From assembly GCA_902619485.1 (NCBI GenBank), contig CACNEF010000003.1, forward strand, positions 33,465 through 97,464: a stretch of 64,000 nucleotides of DNA. Reading direction: 5' to 3'. The stretch comes from an uncultured SAR116 cluster alpha proteobacterium (GTDB taxonomy: Bacteria; Pseudomonadota; Alphaproteobacteria; Puniceispirillales; Marisalimonadaceae). Of the stretch, positions 39,079 to 47,450 are shown piece after piece. A program made the position numbers and the translations under genes. Within the stretch, counting starts at the first letter, position 1. Each line of letters begins with the position of its first letter. Under the pieces are notes generated by a model, which was given only the letters and a program-made list of their open reading frames with translations, did not search any database and had not been told where the DNA came from.

Positions 39079-40887
39079 TTATCTTCCAATTGCGTAACCT
39101 TGCATAAATCTTGGATTAGCTGCCGCTTTTAAAATTTCATTATCCTTTGAAGCCGCAGTCATTCTGCCAAGACTCCAATCATCATCAATTATTACTTTAT
39201 GTCCTTTTTTAATAAGTTCATCAATAGTCTCCTTAGGAAATCTTCTTTCAATTGCTAGGTGACCAATATCAGTTTCTCTTGGATAGAATGAATTTGGAAA
39301 ATGTGCAGTGCTGAATCCTGGGGCATCAATTGCTTCTTGAAGATTGAGTCCAAAATGTACATGTCTTAAAAACAAATGAAGAGACCATTGATCTTGTTGA
39401 TCACCTCCTGGTGTACCAAAAACCATATAAGGCAGTCCATCTTTCAAAGCAAGACTTGGAGATAAAGTAGTTCTAGGTCTTCTTTTTGGACCAATGCAAG
39501 CTGGGGAGTTTTCGTCTAACCAAAACATTTGTCCTCTATTAGATAAACAAAATCCAAGATTTGGAATTATTGGAGAGCTTTGCAACCAACCTCCACTGGG
39601 AGTGCCAGCAATCATATTTCCCCATTTATCAATTATATCAAAATGAGTAGTGTCTCCTTTTGTATCCCCAAGACTGGATGGATTAGGTTCGTCAAACCTC
39701 GCTACTGTAGGTTCTCCAATGTCAAATTTTGAAAATGACTCTGGCGTACCACCTTTTGGTCTTACCAACACTTTCCCTCCAAAACCTGGTATAACTCCTG
39801 GTCTTACTTCCATTGAGGCTTCTTTGGATATTAAATTTCTTCTTGTAACATTGTATTCTTCACTCAATAAAATATCCATAGGCACTTCGTTGAAATTTGT
39901 ATCTCCATAAAAAGCCTCTCTATCAGCAAAAGCTAATTTAGTTGCTTCTACAACTAAGTGTATAAACTCAGGAGAATTTTCATCTAATGAATCTAAATCA
40001 AATTCTTTTAGCAATGCTAATTGCTGTAAAAAAGTTGGACCTTGGCCCCAAGGTCCGGTTTTGCAAACGGTATAATTTTTGTAATCATAACATAAAGGTT
40101 TTTCAATAGTTGCAGACCAATTAGCTAGATCATCTCCAGTTAATAAACCTTTATGTCTTTTTTCAGTTGTATCCATAAACTCATTATTTTTGCAAAAATC
40201 TTCTATTTCTTGTGCAATAAAACCCTGACTCCATATTAAACGAGCTTGTTTGATTTGTTCTTTACGATCATTGGATTTTTTTTCTGCTTCCTTAATAATT
40301 CTTAAGTATGTATTAGCCATTTTTTTATTAGTAAAAAAATCACCAATGGAAGGAACTTTCCCATTAGGGAGATAAATTCCTGCTGAACTTGTCCATTCTG
40401 TTTTAAACAGTTCTTCAACTGATTTGATTGTATTAATTATGTTCGGAACTAAAGGATAACCTTTTATTGCAATACCTATCGCTGGTTCTAAAACAGTCCT
40501 TAATGACATAGATCCATAGTTAAGTAAAAGAAGCATCCAAGCATCAAATGCGCCTGGAACAACAGCAGGTAACAGGCCACTTCCTGGAACTATATTTAAA
40601 TTCATATCACTAAAAGTTTTCAAAGATGCAGAATTTGGAGCAACACCCTGGCCACATATTACAACAGGGTTTTCTCCATTAGGGCATAAGATTAAAGGAA
40701 CTTCTCCACCTGGTCCATTTAGGTGAGGTTCAACTACCTGAAGTGCAAATCCAGTGGCAACAGCAGCATCAAATGCATTTCCATTTTTCTCTAAAATTGA
40801 CATACCAACTGCAGATGCAATCCAATGAGTAGAAGTAACAACTCCAAAGTTGCCAACAATTTCAGGTCTCGTAGTAAATTTACTCAT
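39079..40887 (-). CDS. Gamma-glutamyltransferase-family Ntn hydrolase, leaderless
   Basis: Self-processing Ntn-hydrolase related to gamma-glutamyltranspeptidase. The nucleophile that starts the small subunit is T413 in KGDTTHFDI. Further hallmarks are NAFDAAVATGFALQVVEPHLNG (shown in part: GNAFDAAVATGFAL), GTPGGDQQDQW and an RRPRTTLSPSL segment. No signal peptide is visible, unlike periplasmic GGT, so it probably acts in the cytoplasm. Start ATG 40887 (602 aa) is preferred to TTG 40920. The family also holds oxamate amidohydrolase-like and other amide hydrolases, so the substrate is open. Confidence 0.84.
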   Translation of the reverse strand: MSKFTTRPEIVGNFGVVTSTHWIASAVGMSILEKNGNAFDAAVATGFALQVVEPHLNGPGGEVPLILCPNGENPVVICGQGVAPNSASLKTFSDMNLNIVPGSGLLPAVVPGAFDAWMLLLLNYGSMSLRTVLEPAIGIAIKGYPLVPNIINTIKSVEELFKTEWTSSAGIYLPNGKVPSIGDFFTNKKMANTYLRIIKEAEKKSNDRKEQIKQARLIWSQGFIAQEIEDFCKNNEFMDTTEKRHKGLLTGDDLANWSATIEKPLCYDYKNYTVCKTGPWGQGPTFLQQLALLKEFDLDSLDENSPEFIHLVVEATKLAFADREAFYGDTNFNEVPMDILLSEEYNVTRRNLISKEASMEVRPGVIPGFGGKVLVRPKGGTPESFSKFDIGEPTVARFDEPNPSSLGDTKGDTTHFDIIDKWGNMIAGTPSGGWLQSSPIIPNLGFCLSNRGQMFWLDENSPACIGPKRRPRTTLSPSLALKDGLPYMVFGTPGGDQQDQWSLHLFLRHVHFGLNLQEAIDAPGFSTAHFPNSFYPRETDIGHLAIERRFPKETIDELIKKGHKVIIDDDWSLGRMTAASKDNEILKAAANPRFMQGYAIGR

Positions 40888-41016
40888 TTTATTTCCAATA
40901 TAAAATTTTATTATTTTCAATATAATATTTTATTAATTGACTCTTATTAAAGAACTAAGAGAATATAAAAATTGATAAACATCAAAAATAAAATAAACAA
41001 ATTTGTGGAGATAACA

Positions 41017-41994
41017 ATGCCTATTAAAAATTTATTTAAAGCGAGTTTGGCTGGGGCAGCTTTATTAGCTTTATCATTTACAGGAGCTTCAGCAGCTCCA
41101 AGTATTCCTTGTGGCACTGCAAAACTAATTGTTCCATGGGGAGCAGGCGGCGGTACAGATGTCATATTTAGACAGATGGTCGAAAAAGTAAATAAAAGTG
41201 GAGCAAAGCCACAGCTTCAAGTCGTAAACGTTGGTGGCCAAGGTGGAAACAAAGGAGCTAAACAAGCTTCTAAAGCTAAACCTGATGGTTGTACATTGTT
41301 TGCAATTCACCAAAGTGCTATAACTAGTTATTTTACTGGTAGAATAGATATTACTTGGGATGCATTTGAAACTATATCTATGGTTACATCGACACCTTCT
41401 ATAATAGGCGCAAATGTAAACACACCATATAATAATATATCAGAATTAGTTGCTGCTGCGAAAAAGGCACCAGGAACTATCACAGCAGGTGGAACTTTTG
41501 GTTCAACAAGTCAGTTTGTTTTTCTTTTATTAGAGGATGCAACTGGTGTAAAATTTAAACATGTATCATATGATGGTACAAAACAAAGAATGACTGCTTT
41601 GTTAGCTGATAATATAAAGTTGGGAGAGATCAATTTGGCTGCAGCTATTAAATTTATCAAAGCTGGTAAATTAAAAGCGCTTGGCGTTACTAATGATGCA
41701 AGACTTGATCAGATTCCTGATATTAAAACAGCACAAGAACAGGGTGCAAAGGTTATATTTGCTGTTGAAAGAGGGGTTGTTGCTCCAAAGGGAACATCTC
41801 CAGAAATTGTAAATCATTACGCAAAAATGTTTGAAGGCGCAGCCATGGATAAAGATTTTAAAGCTGCTATGCACAAAAAAGGTATTTTAATTAATTATAA
41901 AGGACCTGCAGATTATAAGAAACATTTTCAAGCAACTTATGATTATTGGAAGCCAATAGCAAAACAAGTTGGTGTATATAAAAGAAAAGACTAA
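41017..41994 (+). CDS. tctC: Tripartite tricarboxylate transporter solute-binding protein (TctC)
   Basis: Periplasmic binding protein of a TTT-family uptake system for di-/tricarboxylates or related organic acids. A signal peptide spans residues 1-25 (LAGAALLALSFTGASAA). The mature protein opens with CGTAKLIVPWGAGGGTD, the classic Bug/TctC start, with a VNVGGQGGNKGAK loop. An open frame extends to 40972, but ATG 41017 is chosen for GGAG 6 nt upstream and the clean signal peptide. 325 aa. It leads tctC-tctB-tctA and is divergent from the GGT-like gene. Confidence 0.93.
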   Translation: MPIKNLFKASLAGAALLALSFTGASAAPSIPCGTAKLIVPWGAGGGTDVIFRQMVEKVNKSGAKPQLQVVNVGGQGGNKGAKQASKAKPDGCTLFAIHQSAITSYFTGRIDITWDAFETISMVTSTPSIIGANVNTPYNNISELVAAAKKAPGTITAGGTFGSTSQFVFLLLEDATGVKFKHVSYDGTKQRMTALLADNIKLGEINLAAAIKFIKAGKLKALGVTNDARLDQIPDIKTAQEQGAKVIFAVERGVVAPKGTSPEIVNHYAKMFEGAAMDKDFKAAMHKKGILINYKGPADYKKHFQATYDYWKPIAKQVGVYKRKD

Positions 41995-42001
41995 ATTTGA
42001 A

Positions 42002-42032
42002 AAAGAAGAGATAACTAGTTTATCTCTTCTTT
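42002..42032 (+). terminator. Strong hairpin between tctC and tctB
   Basis: A perfect 13-bp inverted repeat with a 5-base loop: AAAGAAGAGATAA, CTAGT, TTATCTCTTCTTT. It starts 7 nt after the tctC stop and ends 12 nt before the tctB ATG. The U-tract is weak (UUU inside the stem, then AAAUAAAU), so it may be a partial terminator or a 3'-end stabiliser that gives more binding protein than membrane subunits. That role is inference from position and from other binding-protein transport operons. Confidence 0.65.
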
Positions 42033-42044
42033 AAATAAATCATT

Positions 42045-42533
42045 ATGAGTATTAACAAAGACACAATCGTAGCTATATTTCTATTATTATTCTGTGGAAT
42101 AATGATCAATAGTAGTTTTGATATTGAAGACCCTGGTTACCAAGGAATGAAAGCTAGTTTTTGGCCAACTATAGTTTTGTGTCTATTATCGGTTATGTCA
42201 TTGGTTATGTTAATCAAATCTATGGTTTCTACAACTGACAATAACTTAAATTCTGAAAATACAAATTCACAAAATATTTTTTTAAAATTTAAGAATGCCT
42301 CAATATGCTTTTTAATGTTTATTCTTTTTTTAGCATTTCTAGATTATTTAGGAATGTTAATTGGAGGTGTTTTGTTTGTATTTGGGTTACTAACTTTATT
42401 AGGTGGATTTGAGATAAAAAAAATTATAAATCATTCAATTATTTCAATTATTACAATAGGAATTATGTGGTCAATATTTACCTTTGGTTTAAAAGTTATT
42501 CTACCAGAGGGCGAAATTCTAAGAATTTGGTAA
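42045..42533 (+). CDS. tctB: Tripartite tricarboxylate transporter small membrane subunit (TctB)
   Basis: Four-helix inner-membrane subunit of the TTT transporter (helices near residues 9-25, 42-62, 85-110 and 117-155). Contains the family feature DPGYQGMKASFWPTIVL close to the N-terminus. 162 aa, normal length. It starts 50 nt after tctC, past a strong hairpin, and 4 nt before tctA. Confidence 0.9.
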   Translation: MSINKDTIVAIFLLLFCGIMINSSFDIEDPGYQGMKASFWPTIVLCLLSVMSLVMLIKSMVSTTDNNLNSENTNSQNIFLKFKNASICFLMFILFLAFLDYLGMLIGGVLFVFGLLTLLGGFEIKKIINHSIISIITIGIMWSIFTFGLKVILPEGEILRIW

Positions 42534-42537
42534 ATTT

Positions 42538-44184
42538 ATGATAGATGTTATTTTACAGGCCTTTGCAAGCATAGTTTTAGATCCAGTTACACTTGGATTA
42601 ATGTTTGTAGGTACACTTGCTGGTATTTTAGCAGGTGCTATTCCAGGCTTTACTATAGCAATGGGCGTAATTTTAACGCTACCATTTACTTTTGGTATGA
42701 CTGCAGTTCAAGGATTAGCAACAATGCTTGGAGTTTTTGTTGGAGGCTTCTCAGGAGGATTGATGTCATGCATGTTAACTGGGATACCAGGAACTCCGTC
42801 TTCAGTTGCTACAACCTTTGATGGTTTTCCGTTAGTAAGATCAGGTAGGCCAGGCCTCGCGCTAGGATTAGGATTATGGTCTTCTTTCTTTGGTGGAATG
42901 ATTAGTGCCGTAATTTTAGTTGCTTTAGCACCGCAATTAGCTTTCTTAGGATTAGAATTTGGTCCTTGGGATTATTTTTCATTAATTATTTTTGCTCTAA
43001 CAATCACAGTAAGTTTATCAGGTGGTAATATTACTAAAGGTTTGATTGCTGGGCTACTTGGTTTATTTGCCGCAACAGTTGGTGAAGATGAGATTAATGG
43101 AGTTGCAAGATTTACCTTTGGTTTTGATGATTTCAAACAAGGATTTGCATTTTTACCAGTTTTAATTGGATTGTTTGCTTTTTCACAATTATTAACAGAT
43201 GTAGAAGACGACAAAAGGGCAAAGAGCCCACTTATGTCTCAGTCTGGAACTGTTGTAAAAGTTGAGCATAGGCAAGCAATATTAATAATTTTAAAAAGAT
43301 GGGTTAATTTATTTAGGTCAAGTTTTATAGGTATTTTTACTGGGATTTTACCTGCCGCTGGTGGTTCAATTTCAAATATTTTAGCATATGATCAAGCAAA
43401 AAAAGCTTCACCTAATAGATCAAATTTTGGAAAAGGTGAATATGATGGTGTCATTGCACCAGAAGCTGCTAATAATGCAACTGCTGGTGGAGCATTAATT
43501 ATGATGATGGCGCTCGGTATTCCTGGAGATATTGTAACAGCAGTTATGTTAGGAGCATTAATGATCCACAATATTATTCCTGGTCCAACATTCATTCAAG
43601 ACGAACCATTATTAGCTTACGGTGTTTTTATAGCGTTTTTCGTTGCTCATTTCTTTATGGTTGGATTACAGGCATTCTCATTAAGAATATTTTTACTTGT
43701 TACGAAAATCCCAATGTATGTATTAGCTTCAGTTATTCTAGCATACTGTGCTATTGGAGTTTTCGCATTACACAACATAGTTTTTGATATATGGGTTATG
43801 TTCTTTTTTGGAGTAATTGGATATTTTATGAAAAAATTAGGGTTTCCTCTTGCTCCTATGATACTTGGAGTTGTCTTAGGTAAATTGGCAGAACTTAACT
43901 TAGCTAGAGCTACTGGAATAAGCGATGATATGTTGTTATTTATTTCAAGGCCATGGTCATTGTTTTTCTTATTGATGGCAGTAATCTCTGTAATATTCCC
44001 TTTTTATCAAGAAGCTAAGAAAGAAACATTATTCGCAAAACTTTATGTTCCAGTTTCTATGATTGTATTGTCACTACCATTATTTTTGATGGGTAGTCCT
44101 GTAAGAATGATAGTAGCTGTAATATTAGTTTTAACTGGTGCATATTTCTTATATAAAAGGACCAGCTCTTTAAAAACTACCTAA
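42538..44184 (+). CDS. tctA: Tripartite tricarboxylate transporter large membrane subunit (TctA)
   Basis: Main permease with about twelve helices. Signature glycine/proline-rich motifs are present: AGILAGAIPGFTIAMGV near the N-terminus, TGIPGTPSSVATTFDGFP, and GIFTGILPAAGGSISNILAYD with PEAANNATAGGALI in the second half. It is 548 aa, slightly longer than the usual 500, the extra lying at the C-terminal hydrophobic end. Tail-to-tail overlap of 8 nt with the cupin gene. Confidence 0.94.
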   Translation: MIDVILQAFASIVLDPVTLGLMFVGTLAGILAGAIPGFTIAMGVILTLPFTFGMTAVQGLATMLGVFVGGFSGGLMSCMLTGIPGTPSSVATTFDGFPLVRSGRPGLALGLGLWSSFFGGMISAVILVALAPQLAFLGLEFGPWDYFSLIIFALTITVSLSGGNITKGLIAGLLGLFAATVGEDEINGVARFTFGFDDFKQGFAFLPVLIGLFAFSQLLTDVEDDKRAKSPLMSQSGTVVKVEHRQAILIILKRWVNLFRSSFIGIFTGILPAAGGSISNILAYDQAKKASPNRSNFGKGEYDGVIAPEAANNATAGGALIMMMALGIPGDIVTAVMLGALMIHNIIPGPTFIQDEPLLAYGVFIAFFVAHFFMVGLQAFSLRIFLLVTKIPMYVLASVILAYCAIGVFALHNIVFDIWVMFFFGVIGYFMKKLGFPLAPMILGVVLGKLAELNLARATGISDDMLLFISRPWSLFFLLMAVISVIFPFYQEAKKETLFAKLYVPVSMIVLSLPLFLMGSPVRMIVAVILVLTGAYFLYKRTSSLKTT

Positions 44185-44704
44185 TGAATTGGTTTACATA
44201 TTCTTCGCCTAAACCCACTTTGATAAAATGTTTTTTAGCTGCTTCAATTCTATCAAAAACATCAGTCGTGCCAATCGTGTTTCCATCTTCATCGCAATAA
44301 ATTAAAGCTCCAGAATTGTGAAATAATGTAATCATTTCTTCACAATCCTCATCAACAACTAGTGTGTGGATTTCACCTGGAGGCTCAAACAAATAAGAAC
44401 CTTCTTTGGCAACCCAATCATGCTCAAGGTATCTCCATGAACCTTTAATTACGAAACCATGAACTGGAGCGGGATGTCTGTGTCTAGATAAAAAGCCACC
44501 ACCGATAACCTTTGTTAGATGAACCCAATAACCTTGACTAATATTATAGCATAATGGTCTTGACCAACGACCAGGAGATAAGGGAACCCAAAGTCTATCG
44601 TCATCTTTGGAAAAGCTATCTTCAATAAAAATATCTGGGATTATATTTCCTGGTTTTGGTCCGCTATATGGCGGAGGAAAAATATTTTTAGTAAAATCGT
44701 CCAT
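44177..44704 (-). CDS. Cupin-domain protein, dihydroxyacetophenone dioxygenase-like
   Basis: Small metal-binding beta-barrel protein. The cupin motif RHRHPAPVHGFVIKGSWRYL supplies histidine ligands, and EPPGEIHTLVVDED supplies the second motif. The arrangement, with LEHDWVAKEGSY between, resembles the 2,4'-dihydroxyacetophenone dioxygenase-like cupins and anti-sigma ChrR-type cupins; the former fits better. Start ATG 44704 has AGGAG 8 nt upstream; a TTG at 44722 overlaps that RBS and is rejected. 175 aa. It converges on tctA and may act on a substrate imported by it (inference). Confidence 0.8.
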   Translation of the reverse strand: MDDFTKNIFPPPYSGPKPGNIIPDIFIEDSFSKDDDRLWVPLSPGRWSRPLCYNISQGYWVHLTKVIGGGFLSRHRHPAPVHGFVIKGSWRYLEHDWVAKEGSYLFEPPGEIHTLVVDEDCEEMITLFHNSGALIYCDEDGNTIGTTDVFDRIEAAKKHFIKVGLGEEYVNQFIR

Positions 44705-44761
44705 ATTAAATCTCCTAAGCAATAGATTTATTATAATATTTTTAATTTACCCATACAAATG

Positions 44762-44794
44762 AAAAAAGGACGAAGGATGGGGTCCTTCGTCCTT
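44762..44794 (-). terminator. Intrinsic terminator of the DUF1127/Cuckoo RNA transcript
   Basis: A perfect 12-bp stem, AAGGACGAAGGA (44766-44777) and TCCTTCGTCCTT (44783-44794), with a 5-base loop. On the minus strand the stem runs directly into a T-tract (six Ts in the repeat end and flank), the form of a rho-independent terminator for leftward transcription from the DUF1127 gene. It is the most G+C-rich hairpin in the window. Confidence 0.9.
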
Positions 44795-44900
44795 GCTTAT
44801 TCCGATGACATAATGACTACCTTGGGGGAGGATATGAGTTCTATGTTATGTCACCATCTTTTATTAATATCCAGGGGAGGAGGATTGGATACTAATTCTT
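44762..44900 (-). ncRNA. Cuckoo-type (CcsR-like) small RNA downstream of DUF1127 gene
   Basis: On the minus strand, just after the DUF1127 stop, hairpin 1 (44863-44896) has an 11-bp stem including one G-U and a 12-base loop holding CCTCCTCCCC. Hairpin 2 (44806-44853) is closed by TGACATAA/TTATGTCA and carries TCCTCCCCC in its large loop. The terminator hairpin follows. In Rhodobacter, CcsR/Cuckoo RNAs with CCUCCUCCC loops are cotranscribed with and processed from a DUF1127 gene, and the family is widespread in alphaproteobacteria. Gene context, anti-Shine-Dalgarno loops and terminator all fit. Ends are approximate. Confidence 0.75.
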
Positions 44901-44907
44901 AAATTCT

Positions 44908-45159
44908 TTATGCAGCTTCCTTTTCATCAGCATTATTATCTTGTGCTGACTTTTCCACACCTAACTTACCAGCTGGAAAATCAACTACGTCTGTTGCGTT
45001 AAAGAAGTCTCCGTTTAACACTTGCTGTCTTGTATATCCAATATCAGCTAATGTACGATCGTCTAAAGTAAGTAGTGCTTGTCTTGTTCTAATTACAGCA
45101 ATCTTTTCAAAAGCGGATGTAATGTAATTATTTAATTTCGCTAAGAATATATTTTCCAT
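44908..45159 (-). CDS. DUF1127 small protein (CcaF-like)
   Basis: 83-aa basic protein with the YjiS-like DUF1127 core at residues 20-50: RTRQALLTLDDRTLADIGYT followed by RQQVLNGDF. DUF1127 proteins are small RNA-associated or stress regulators; in Rhodobacter CcaF1 is encoded upstream of CcsR RNAs and affects their maturation. The C-terminus is an acidic, low-complexity tail (DNNADEKEAA). It heads a transcript ending in the Cuckoo-type RNA and terminator. Shine-Dalgarno is weak. Confidence 0.9.
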   Translation of the reverse strand: MENIFLAKLNNYITSAFEKIAVIRTRQALLTLDDRTLADIGYTRQQVLNGDFFNATDVVDFPAGKLGVEKSAQDNNADEKEAA

Positions 45160-45347
45160 TGTCTTTCACTTTTCTTTCATAATTAAGAAGGCTTATTCCT
45201 TCGATGCTTATTATTTAAGATAAAAAAATGAATAAGAGAATATAGGTAAATGGAATATAATTATTTCCAAAATGGAAACATTTAACATAATTGTAACATA
45301 ATTAACCTCAAATAGGAAAGAATATGGCGACTTTGTGGTTTTATAAT
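45160..45347. other. Intergenic region upstream of the DUF1127 gene, no gene seen
   Basis: This 188-nt AT-rich stretch must hold the promoter for the leftward DUF1127/Cuckoo transcript and the 3' end of the MFS gene transcript. A 5-bp hairpin (45187-45202, GAAGG/CCTTC) lies in the probable 5' leader. A small inverted motif with TTTCC/GGAAA arms also occurs. I could not fit a convincing RpoH-type or housekeeping promoter by eye. Confidence 0.4.
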
Positions 45348-46583
45348 TTAAGCAGGTTGGATTTTTTGTTCTTTAATTGGTAAGTGTATTAAAGTTGAAA
45401 AGACTGATACCCCTATACCAATCCACCACACTAGAGTGTAATCGCCTGTAGCATCATACAGCTTTCCACCCATCCAAACACCAAGAAAACTTCCTAATTG
45501 ATGTGATAAAAAAACAATTCCATATAAAGTACCCATATATCGTAATCCATAAATATGAGCTATCAATCCACTGGTTAAAGGAACAGTGGCCAACCATAAA
45601 GAACCCATTAATAAAGAAAATAAAATTACTGATATTGGTGTTATTGGAAATATAATAAAAATTAAACCAATCAACGCTCTTAAAGCATAGACGATAGCTA
45701 ATAAGAATTTTTTTGGGTATCTCTGCCCTAACCAACCCGCATAAATTGTTCCAAAAATATTACTAAATGCAATTAATGCTATAGCAAATGCTCCTAAACT
45801 TGAAGTTGTAGAAACTCTAAAACTATGTAAAAGGCTTGATGGATTTATACTACTACACATCTCAGTAACCATGGCAGGAAAATGAGCAGTTAAAAATGCT
45901 AACTGGTAACCACAAGCAAAAAAACCAAAAAAAATCATAGAAAAATTAGGATCCTTAAAAGCATCACCTAATACCTTTTTTAAGCTTATTTCTATTTCTT
46001 TTTTTGAAGATAAAGGAGGAGATTTTAAAAAAGGAACAAAAAATATAATAAAAATTATAGACATTGAAAAAATTATAAAAACTTGCTGCCAACTATATAA
46101 ATTTAAAAGAGCTTGAGCGATTGGCGCTCCTATCATTTGACCAACTGAACCGGCGGCAGTAACTACTCCTAAGGCCATTGATCTGTTTTTTTCACTCGAG
46201 GCTCTGCCAACAACCGCTAATATCATTCCCATGCCTGTTCCAGCTATTCCAAAACCTATGATAAGCTCAAGGAATTGATGTGTTAGTGGATTTTGTGCAA
46301 TGGTTGATAACAGTAAGCCAATAACATAGCAAAAGGCTCCAACTACAATCATCTTTCTATCACCAAACTTTTCGCCCAGAGCCCCAAAAATAGGCGCACC
46401 GATACCCCAGCCAAGGTTTTGAATTGCAATTGCCAATGAAAATTCAACTCTTAACCATTGAAATTCTTGTTCAATTGGTATTTGAAACACACCAAAGCTG
46501 CCTCTTATTCCAAAAGTAATAATTATTATTATGGAGCCAGCTATCAATACTGGAGTGATTAAAGAACTGTTATAACTTTTCAT
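45348..46583 (-). CDS. Major facilitator superfamily transporter
   Basis: Twelve-helix MFS permease of 411 aa. It has the loop 2-3 motif GALGEKFGDRKMIV, and a related loop 8-9 element GWLGQRYPKKF. The overall pattern (FGIRGSFGVFQIPIEQEF at the start) is like the oxalate:formate/monocarboxylate branch of MFS. It lies 21 nt downstream of the SDR gene in the run led by the TPP riboswitch, so it may be cotranscribed with thiamin salvage genes and could import thiamin or a precursor. That role is inference from position only. Confidence 0.85.
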   Translation of the reverse strand: MKSYNSSLITPVLIAGSIIIIITFGIRGSFGVFQIPIEQEFQWLRVEFSLAIAIQNLGWGIGAPIFGALGEKFGDRKMIVVGAFCYVIGLLLSTIAQNPLTHQFLELIIGFGIAGTGMGMILAVVGRASSEKNRSMALGVVTAAGSVGQMIGAPIAQALLNLYSWQQVFIIFSMSIIFIIFFVPFLKSPPLSSKKEIEISLKKVLGDAFKDPNFSMIFFGFFACGYQLAFLTAHFPAMVTEMCSSINPSSLLHSFRVSTTSSLGAFAIALIAFSNIFGTIYAGWLGQRYPKKFLLAIVYALRALIGLIFIIFPITPISVILFSLLMGSLWLATVPLTSGLIAHIYGLRYMGTLYGIVFLSHQLGSFLGVWMGGKLYDATGDYTLVWWIGIGVSVFSTLIHLPIKEQKIQPA

Positions 46584-46604
46584 AAATTAACTTGTTAAAG
46601 AATT

Positions 46605-47450
46605 CTATGTTAATGTCAAACCTTTGTTTTTGACTATTCTCAAACTAATATCCCATAAAAGGTCAGCATCTTTTTGACTTTGAGCAAAAATTGAAGGTTC
46701 CTTTATTTTGCTTTGATAAAAGTATTTTCCAGTAATATTTTTAATATTTTTATCAGTAGCTAAAAAAACTATTGTTTCAGCACCTTCTTCAACTGATATT
46801 GCGAAGAAATTCATGAGAAATTTTATGGCCAAACTAGCGAGACCACTATTGTTTTTTCCAAATTGAGTTTTAACAAAACCAGGATGAAGACAATTAACAG
46901 TCATTTTATTTTTCTTAATTAACTCGCTCAATTTTTTAGTAAATAATATATTACATAATTTTGATTTTTTATATGCGATCCAACCGTTATAATTTGTTTT
47001 CATTTCTAAATTAGTAAAATCTAATTTCACACCTCTATGTGCACCGCTAGCTACATTAACTATTCTTCCTCCGGTTTTTATTACCTTATATTTTAATAAT
47101 ATATTTGTTAAAATGAAATATGACAGATGATTAAGTGCAAATGTTTTTTCTATTTTGTCCACACTCTCTTTTCTTGAAAAAAACAATGCTCCAGCATTAT
47201 TAATAAGAATATCAATTTTAAATTTTCTTAATTTATCTGCTAACGATTTAATTTCCGAAATAGATGAAAGATCGCATTGTATAAAACTAATATTGTTGTT
47301 TGATGTCTCTTTTATTAAATTTCTGACTGATGTTTCACCTTTTTGTTTATTACTACCTATTAAAATTATTTTGTTTTTAATCTCTTTACCTAAAACCTCA
47401 GCTGCTCTATAGCCAAGCCCACTCGTACCACCTGTAAGAACTATATTCAT
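46605..47450 (-). CDS. Short-chain dehydrogenase/reductase
   Basis: NAD(P)-dependent SDR of 281 aa, resembling the retinol dehydrogenase/WW-domain oxidoreductase-like branch. Motifs: N-terminal TGGTSGLGYRAAEVL, NNAGALFF, catalytic serine in IVNVASGAHRG and Tyr-Lys in AYKKSKL (Y-x-x-x-K, with Y in IAYKKSKLCN). It overlaps the thiE end by 4 nt, so it is in the riboswitch-controlled transcript. No known thiamin step needs an SDR of this type, so its presence is unexplained. Confidence 0.87.
   Translation of the reverse strand: MNIVLTGGTSGLGYRAAEVLGKEIKNKIILIGSNKQKGETSVRNLIKETSNNNISFIQCDLSSISEIKSLADKLRKFKIDILINNAGALFFSRKESVDKIEKTFALNHLSYFILTNILLKYKVIKTGGRIVNVASGAHRGVKLDFTNLEMKTNYNGWIAYKKSKLCNILFTKKLSELIKKNKMTVNCLHPGFVKTQFGKNNSGLASLAIKFLMNFFAISVEEGAETIVFLATDKNIKNITGKYFYQSKIKEPSIFAQSQKDADLLWDISLRIVKNKGLTLT

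Noticed and set aside
45187..45202. Short hairpin GAAGG/CCTTC upstream of the DUF1127 gene as a terminator
   Set aside because: Only 5 bp with no T-tract; it is more likely incidental or part of a 5' leader.
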